A stretch of 10,806 nt of DNA. Origin: Verrucomicrobiales bacterium (GTDB lineage Bacteria; Verrucomicrobiota; Verrucomicrobiia; Limisphaerales; UBA11320). Location of the stretch: NCBI GenBank assembly GCA_003452185.1, contig DMJJ01000180.1, forward strand, positions 1 through 10,806, given 5' to 3'. The position numbers and the translations under genes were made by a program. The notes beneath the pieces were generated by a model, which made no database searches, was not told where the DNA came from, and saw only the letters and a list, made by a program, of their open reading frames with translations. Below, piece by piece: positions 6,154 to 10,806 of this stretch (position 1 is the first letter of the stretch; each line of letters begins with the position of its first letter).

Positions 6154-8027
6154 GCTCCGAGGGGTTGCTCGCCCATGGCCCGGCCGGAGGGGCTGACATG
6201 CCGGCCCTGCCGGCGTGGCGCCGGCGGCTGCGCGATGGCGAGAACCTGCTCACCGTCGTTGTCCTGGTGGCGATGATGCTCCTGCCCGTGGCGGAGATCC
6301 TCCTCAGGGCCACGCTCAAGGTCGGGATCTCCGGCTCCAGCACCATTGTCCAGCACCTGACCCTCCTGACCGGGATGCTGGGCGGAGCGATTGCGGCGAG
6401 GGAGGGACGGCTCCTGGCCCTCTCTCCGGCGCAGGCCCTGCTGAAGGGGCGGGCCAAGATCTGGGCCTCGGTGTTCAGCGGCGGGTTCGCCTCGGCCATC
6501 AGCGCCTCCCTGGCGGTCACGGGATGGGAGTACGTCCAGGCGATGCGTCCGCTGGGGAAGATCCTGGTCTACGGCGTCCCCGTCTGGACCATTCAGCTGT
6601 TCCTGCCGCTCGGGTTCGGCCTGGTTGCCGTGCGGCTCCTCTGGCATGCCGCCCCAGGGTGGGGAGGGCGGTTCTCGGCGGTGGCTGTGGCGGGGGCGAC
6701 GGCGTTGGTGGCCTTCGGGTCGCACATCTCCCCGGACCGGCTGATGGTGCCCGGGTTGGTGACCCTTGCGCTGGCAACTCTCCTCGGGGCGCCGGTGTTC
6801 ACGACCCTGGGAGGGGCGGCGCTGATTCTTTTCTGGGGGCACGACCTGCCGTCGCAGTCGGTTCCGCTGAAACATTACAGCCTGACGACGAACGAGATGC
6901 TGCCAAGCATTCCGATCTACACCCTCGCGGGCTACTTCCTGGCCGAGGGGGGAGCCTCCCGTCGGCTGGTGAATGTGTTCCAGACCCTGGTGGGCCAGTT
7001 TCGTGGCGGGCCTGCGATCGTCACCGCGTTGGTCTGTGCTTTCTTCACCTCCTTCACCGGAGCCTCGGGGGTGACGATCCTCGCGCTCGGCGGGGTGTTG
7101 ATGCCGGTTCTGCTGGCCGCCCGGTACTCGGAGAGAACCGCCCTAGGGCTCCTCACCGGCGCCGGGTCGCTCGGGATGCTCTTTCCCCCGTGCCTCCCCC
7201 TCATCCTGTACGCGATCGTCGCCAACAACAGCGCCAACGCCAATCTCACCCTCAAGCAGATGTTCCTGGGGGGGATCGGACCCGGGGTGCTCCTGGTCAT
7301 CCTGACCGCCTGGTGGGGGGTGCGGCAGGGGCCGCGGCAAACGGAGAAGGAGCGTCACTTCAACGCGCGCGAGGCCGGGGCCGCCCTCTGGAACGCCAAA
7401 TGGGAGATGCTCATCCCGGTGGTCGCCCTGGTGGCGTTGTTCACGCTCCCCACGACGGTGGAGGCCGCCGCGGTGACCGCCACCTACGCCCTGCTCATCT
7501 CGATGGTCATCCACCGGGACATCCACCCGGTGCGGGATCTCCCCCGCGTGGTGACCGACTGCGGGCTGCTCGTCGGCGGGGTGCTCCTGATCCTCGGGGT
7601 GGCCCTCGGGTTCACCCATTACATGGTCGATGCCCAGATCCCGGACCGGATGGTCGAGTGGGCGACCGGGGCGATCAAGAACCGATATGTCTTCCTCCTC
7701 GGGTTGAACGTGGTGCTCCTGCTGGTCGGGGGATTGGTGGAGATCTACGCGGCGATCGTGGTCGTGGTCCCGCTGCTCGTCCCGGTGGGGGTCGCCTTCG
7801 GCATCGACCCGGTCCACCTGGGGATCATCTTCCTGGCGAACATGGAGCTTGGGTTCCTCGCCCCCCCCGTCGGATTGAACCTCCTGCTGGCATCCTACCG
7901 TTTTAACAAGCCGATGATCGAGGTGACCCGGGCGGTCTTGCCGATGCTGGTGCTGCTGTTTGTCGGTGTGCTCCTGATCACCTACGTGCCGGTGCTCACG
8001 ACCTTCCTCCCCAACTTCTTCAAATAA
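6150..8027 (+). CDS. dctQM: TRAP transporter fused permease DctQ-DctM
   Basis: This is an inner-membrane permease of 625 aa that joins the small DctQ and large DctM subunits in one chain. DctQ-like residues about 30-170 include the ENLLTVVVLVAMMLLPVAEILLR helix and the AAREGRLLAL motif. DctM-like residues about 190-625 include PIYTLAGYFLAEGGAS, FTSFTGASGVTILALGG (near 300), GAGSLGMLFPPCLPLILYAI (near 336) and FLAPPVGLNLLLASYRF (near 570). It imports the ligand delivered by DctP, driven by an ion gradient, usually sodium in TRAP systems. Translation is coupled to dctP through ATGA at 6150-6153, and a good GGAG at 6136-6139 supports this start; M17 at 6198 is an alternative. Fused QM proteins are a known arrangement. 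Confidence 0.95.
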   Translation: MSSEGLLAHGPAGGADMPALPAWRRRLRDGENLLTVVVLVAMMLLPVAEILLRATLKVGISGSSTIVQHLTLLTGMLGGAIAAREGRLLALSPAQALLKGRAKIWASVFSGGFASAISASLAVTGWEYVQAMRPLGKILVYGVPVWTIQLFLPLGFGLVAVRLLWHAAPGWGGRFSAVAVAGATALVAFGSHISPDRLMVPGLVTLALATLLGAPVFTTLGGAALILFWGHDLPSQSVPLKHYSLTTNEMLPSIPIYTLAGYFLAEGGASRRLVNVFQTLVGQFRGGPAIVTALVCAFFTSFTGASGVTILALGGVLMPVLLAARYSERTALGLLTGAGSLGMLFPPCLPLILYAIVANNSANANLTLKQMFLGGIGPGVLLVILTAWWGVRQGPRQTEKERHFNAREAGAALWNAKWEMLIPVVALVALFTLPTTVEAAAVTATYALLISMVIHRDIHPVRDLPRVVTDCGLLVGGVLLILGVALGFTHYMVDAQIPDRMVEWATGAIKNRYVFLLGLNVVLLLVGGLVEIYAAIVVVVPLLVPVGVAFGIDPVHLGIIFLANMELGFLAPPVGLNLLLASYRFNKPMIEVTRAVLPMLVLLFVGVLLITYVPVLTTFLPNFFK

Positions 8028-8037
8028 GGTTTCCACC

Positions 8038-9573
8038 ATGACCACGGATCCCGCCCAGTTCACCCGGAGAGAGTTCCTGGAGGCGGCCGCGGTGCTCGGG
8101 GGAGGGGCGGCGCTCGCGGGCTGTGGTTCGTTTGGCGGGGGACGGGCCCCGGGCACCGGGCCGCGGGATGCCATCGCCCGCGAGAACGCGCGGGCAGGGA
8201 CCCGCGACTGGATGCTCTCCAGGACCCGGGTCGACCCGGCGGTCAAATACCGATGCCCCTGGATCGAGGGATACTGCTCCCAGACCAGCGTTCGGGCCGG
8301 GGAGGAGATCGAGTTCTTCGTCAGCACGAACCCCGCCTCCGAGTTCACCCTGGATCTGTACCGCCTCGGCTTCTACGGCGGTGCCGGTGGCCGCCAGGTG
8401 GCCTCGCTCGGGCCTTTCAGGGGAACCCCGCAACCGGATCCCCCCGTGGGCGACAAGCGGATCCGTGACTGCCGATGGACTCCCTCCTGCCGGATGCGGG
8501 TGCCGGGCGACTGGCTGAGCGGGGTTTATCTCGGCAAACTGACCGAGCGTCGCGAGGGGCTCCAGAGCTACGTCATCTTCATCGTGAGGGATGACCGGCC
8601 CGCCGACTTCATCTTCCAGTCGAGCGACACGACGTGGCAGGCCTACAACCGCTGGCCGAGCCAGTTTGCACTCTATGACGATGGCCATAGCCAGTGGTAC
8701 TGGGGGGATCGCGTGCAGGTGGGGTTCAACCGCCCCTACGGGAAGTATTGCCAGATTCTGGATGCCCCGCTGAGCACCGGGTCGGGAGAGTTCCTGCTCT
8801 GGGAGTTCCCCACCGCCTACTGGCTTGAGTCGCAGGGGTACGACGTCACCTACATCTCGAACATCGATACCCATCTGCGCCCTTCCACGCTCGGCAGGGC
8901 CCGGGGGCTTCTCTCCGTGGGGCATGATGAGTACTGGACGATCGAGATGTTCAACTCGGTGCGGCAGGCGATCGCGGGCGGACTGAATGTCGCCTTTCTC
9001 TCCGGGAACACCTGTTGCGGGCGGATCCTCTTCAGCCCCGACACCCGGGGGATTCCAAACCGTGCCTTTGAGCGGGTCGATGTCTTCAGCCCCCCGTCCG
9101 ATCCCCCGGAGCCCTTTGACCACATGGCGCAGCTTCCGCACCAGAGCCCGAACTCCAACCTGCTCGTGGGAGCCCGCAACATCCCTCCCGTGACGGGCGG
9201 GGCGGACTGGGCTTGCAGCCTGCCCGGGCACTGGATCTTTGCCGGGACCGGGATGAAGGAGGGGGATTCGATCCCGGGGTTGGTCGGATGGGAGTGGCAC
9301 GGAGATCCGGCCGCGATTCCAGGGCTTGAAGTGGTGAGCACCGGACCGACGTTCAGCGGCCCGGGAAAGCCGAACAAGGGGGTGTACACCGCCACCGTTT
9401 ACCCAGGGCCCAAGGGGAACTTCGTGTTCAACGCCTCGACCATCTGGTGGGGGGACGGCCTGAGCGCGCCTCCCGGGTATGTTCGCCCGTCGGTGTACGT
9501 GAGCCCGAGGGGGCCGGATCCCCGGGTTCAGCAGATCACCCGCAATCTCCTGGAGCGGATGCGTCAGGGGTAA
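8038..9573 (+). CDS. Tat-exported predicted lipoprotein, N,N-dimethylformamidase beta-subunit-like
   Basis: This is a 511-aa protein of the DMFase beta-subunit family (DMFA2_C-type domain), whose characterised members hydrolyse N,N-dimethylformamide to dimethylamine and formate using mononuclear iron. The N-terminus carries a twin-arginine motif TRREFLE (9-15) and a lipobox LAGC with C29, so it is probably a Tat-exported lipoprotein. Residues about 70-200 hold the family N-terminal beta domain (PWIEGYCSQTSVRAGEEIEFFVST, LYRLGFYGGAGGR). The C-terminal part has WLESQGYDVTYISNIDTH, LSVGHDEYWT (H296, E298, Y299), FLSGN and GWEW (E419). Eight Cys besides C29 (73, 80, 145, 151, 238, 326, 327, 393) suggest disulfides in the periplasm. 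It starts 10 nt after the permease with a weak AAGG overlapping the previous stop, so it is in the same operon. The true substrate is unknown. No alpha-subunit gene is in the window. Confidence 0.85.
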   Translation: MTTDPAQFTRREFLEAAAVLGGGAALAGCGSFGGGRAPGTGPRDAIARENARAGTRDWMLSRTRVDPAVKYRCPWIEGYCSQTSVRAGEEIEFFVSTNPASEFTLDLYRLGFYGGAGGRQVASLGPFRGTPQPDPPVGDKRIRDCRWTPSCRMRVPGDWLSGVYLGKLTERREGLQSYVIFIVRDDRPADFIFQSSDTTWQAYNRWPSQFALYDDGHSQWYWGDRVQVGFNRPYGKYCQILDAPLSTGSGEFLLWEFPTAYWLESQGYDVTYISNIDTHLRPSTLGRARGLLSVGHDEYWTIEMFNSVRQAIAGGLNVAFLSGNTCCGRILFSPDTRGIPNRAFERVDVFSPPSDPPEPFDHMAQLPHQSPNSNLLVGARNIPPVTGGADWACSLPGHWIFAGTGMKEGDSIPGLVGWEWHGDPAAIPGLEVVSTGPTFSGPGKPNKGVYTATVYPGPKGNFVFNASTIWWGDGLSAPPGYVRPSVYVSPRGPDPRVQQITRNLLERMRQG

Positions 9574-9659
9574 GCCGCTGGCCCCCCAACCCTCCGCCCG
9601 AGAACTGTCGAAGGTGGGAAGGGGGATACACGGGGGCCTCTCCCCGGGGTCACTCGGAT

Positions 9660-9679
9660 GGGGGGGGGGCGCGCGCGCG
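9660..9679. repeat. G10 tract followed by (CG)5
   Basis: Ten G (9660-9669) are followed directly by five CG dinucleotides (9670-9679) in the gap after the DMFase-like gene. They lie about 20 bp upstream of a putative -35 element. Homopolymer runs are prone to slippage, and alternating CG can form Z-DNA. No function is shown. Confidence 0.8.
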
Positions 9680-9698
9680 GGTCGCCGCCGCGATTCTC

Positions 9699-9727
9699 TT
9701 GACTTCGGTTCGGTGTCGGGATAGCAA
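9699..9727 (+). promoter_or_regulatory. Candidate sigma70-type promoter for the PKD-protein gene
   Basis: TTGACT (9699-9704, 5 of 6) and TAGCAA (9722-9727, 3 of 6) are 17 bp apart in a locally AT-richer patch of the otherwise very GC-rich gap. Transcription would start near 9734, about 48 nt before the ATG. A GAGGAG at 9763-9768 lies 13 nt before the ATG, rather far for a Shine-Dalgarno but the best purine run there. No clear terminator was found between the DMFase-like stop and this point, so read-through is possible. Confidence 0.4.
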
Positions 9728-9781
9728 AGCTAATCCACTGCATTAGTAAACTGGCGCACTCTGAGGAGCCCATTTCACCAT

Positions 9782-10588
9782 ATGAAAACCAAACCACTCT
9801 TTTTTTGGAGCATTGTGAGTCTCGCCGCGGCTTGCGCGCTGCTTTCGAGCCGGGTAGCGGGGCAGGGGAGGCTTGGGCCGAACCTTCCGCCGGAGGGCGT
9901 GGTACGGGTGTGGCATGCCTCCCCAACCCTGACCGATCTCAAGAGTCTCCATTTCTATGTCCTCGCGCCCCTGGGGGAGGATGCCGTAGTGCCGTTGGAC
10001 GCGCGGGATTCGTACGATCCGGAGGGAGGGCCCCTCGTGTTTGAGTGGTCGGAGTTGGATGAGGGGGAGCACAGGATCGGGGATTCGCCTTTGATCCTGT
10101 CGGGCTTCCGAGGGGACGACGACAGCAGCGTCCATCGCCTGAAGCTTCTTGTGGTGGATCAGGGCGGGGAGCGGGACGTGGTGGAGTTCAAGCTGACGGT
10201 ACTGGCGCCCGAAGCCATCGTGGAGGATCTGGCCGACTATCTCTCCGAGCCGGCGACCAGCCATCTGGCGGTGCGACACCGGATGGTCCGGGCGTTGCGC
10301 TCGGCCCAGGCCGCATTCACGCTCGGGAAGGCTGGGGCCCGGCGCGGTTCGATTGAGCTCGCACTCTTCCTAAACCTCGCGCGGACCCATCCCGGGGCGC
10401 TTGGGGATGCGGGAAACCAGCGGTATACGTTGGGGATCGCCGAGGAGTTGCTGCACGTGGTTCGTGGATCGAGGCACCCGCTGCCCCCCGGCTCAGAGGG
10501 GTTCCACCCCCGGCCCGTCAGCGGCGATGTGGGGCGGGGGTCGGCGGGAGAATTTCGATCTCCGGCACCAGGCGGAGATCCGAGGTGA
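9782..10588 (+). CDS. Secreted PKD-domain protein with helical C-terminal region, function unknown
   Basis: I do not recognise a specific function. The 268-aa product has a Sec signal peptide (MKTKPLFFWSIVSLAAACALL, cleavage near VAG/Q at 27). Residues about 60-125 look like a PKD/Ig-like beta-sandwich (VVPLDARDSYDPEGGPLVFEWSE, then LKLLVVDQGGERDVVEFKLTVL), usually a binding or spacer module in secreted proteins. Residues about 128-230 are helical (RMVRALRSAQAAFTLGK, IELALFLNLARTHPGALGDAGNQRYTLGIAEELLHVV) and resemble the FIMAH-type bundle that often follows PKD domains, a resemblance from memory. The last 38 residues are Gly/Pro/Arg-rich and may not be native (see findings). The gene has its own promoter candidate and a 208-bp gap from the TRAP operon, so it may be independent of it. 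Confidence 0.65.
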   Translation: MKTKPLFFWSIVSLAAACALLSSRVAGQGRLGPNLPPEGVVRVWHASPTLTDLKSLHFYVLAPLGEDAVVPLDARDSYDPEGGPLVFEWSELDEGEHRIGDSPLILSGFRGDDDSSVHRLKLLVVDQGGERDVVEFKLTVLAPEAIVEDLADYLSEPATSHLAVRHRMVRALRSAQAAFTLGKAGARRGSIELALFLNLARTHPGALGDAGNQRYTLGIAEELLHVVRGSRHPLPPGSEGFHPRPVSGDVGRGSAGEFRSPAPGGDPR

Positions 10589-10732
10589 GTCCCTTCAGGG
10601 ATGGGTCATTGGCGACATCGATCCCGCTGACTTTCCTGCCCTTCGTGCTCACACCAGATGCAAGGATATCGGATGGCTGTGACTCACGGTCGGTACTAAA
10701 ACGGTTTGGTAAATGGGAATGGGAAGTTCAAG

Positions 10733-10759
10733 CCTTCCAGGCGGGGTGGGCTTGGAAGG
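10733..10759. repeat. 7-bp inverted repeat downstream of the PKD gene
   Basis: CCTTCCA (10733-10739) and TGGAAGG (10753-10759) are perfect complements. An overlapping 6-bp pair, CAAGCC (10729-10734) with GGCTTG (10749-10754), competes with it. No U-run follows on either strand, so it is at best a weak terminator. Between 10589 and the window end I see no gene that can be supported. Confidence 0.35.
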
Positions 10760-10806
10760 GGTGGGCTGCATCCCCGTGGGGGCCGGGGCGTGGGGGGAGC
10801 GGTGGT

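Noticed and set aside
7143..8348. Minus-strand open frame of 401 codons across dctQM
   Set aside because: It is antisense to the permease, dominated by His/Asp/Gln/Arg/Pro, and a shadow of the real frame.
8020..9300. Minus-strand open frame of 426 codons across the DMFase-like gene
   Set aside because: It is antisense to a gene with a Tat signal, a lipobox and family motifs; its own translation has no domain.
9574..9660. Terminator after the DMFase-like gene
   Set aside because: Only a 4-bp GGGG/CCCC stem is visible, with no U-run; this is not enough to call.
1..10806. CRISPR array, insertion sequence or integration site
   Set aside because: No regularly spaced repeats, transposase-like frame, terminal inverted repeats or tRNA gene were seen.

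Overview
This 10.8-kb window is GC-rich chromosomal DNA from a Gram-negative bacterium. The evidence is an outer-membrane beta-barrel with a C-terminal Phe, Sec and Tat signal peptides, and lipoboxes. The gene style (BBP2/OmpL-like porin, fused TRAP permease, PKD-plus-helical secreted protein, few strong Shine-Dalgarno sites) suggests Verrucomicrobiota or a related group. That placement is an impression, not a demonstrated assignment.

Left half, minus strand (4560 to 1): a putative porin gene, then urtA (urea-binding protein), urtB (permease with a long periplasmic N-terminal extension) and the first 32 codons of urtC, which runs off the left edge. This is the start of a urea ABC uptake locus; urtDE would be expected beyond the edge. 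A perfect 13-bp hairpin directly after urtA probably acts as a partial terminator or mRNA stabiliser, favouring the binding protein over the membrane subunits. A sigma54-like promoter candidate lies about 120 bp upstream of the porin, which would fit nitrogen control.

Centre (4561-5097): a 537-bp divergent control region with no convincing gene. It holds the sigma54-like element on the minus strand, a sigma70-like promoter on the plus strand, and several inverted repeats. One repeat has one arm and two competing partners and overlaps the -35 of the rightward promoter.

Right half, plus strand (5098-9573): a tight three-gene unit. It encodes a TRAP substrate-binding protein (dctP family), a fused DctQ-DctM permease (ATGA overlap), and, 10 nt later, a Tat-exported predicted lipoprotein of the N,N-dimethylformamidase beta-subunit family. 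The binding protein appears to have Phe where classical DctP proteins carry the carboxylate-clamping Arg, so its ligand may not be an ordinary carboxylate. The suggested system is a periplasmic amide hydrolase or binding factor coupled to a TRAP importer, placed divergently from urea uptake. It would be a nitrogen or amide scavenging locus. The co-function is inference.

Right end (9574-10806): an intergenic stretch with a G10(CG)5 tract and a promoter candidate, then a secreted PKD-domain protein with a helical C-terminal part, then about 220 bp without a supported gene. The reading frame near the 3' end of the PKD gene is ambiguous.
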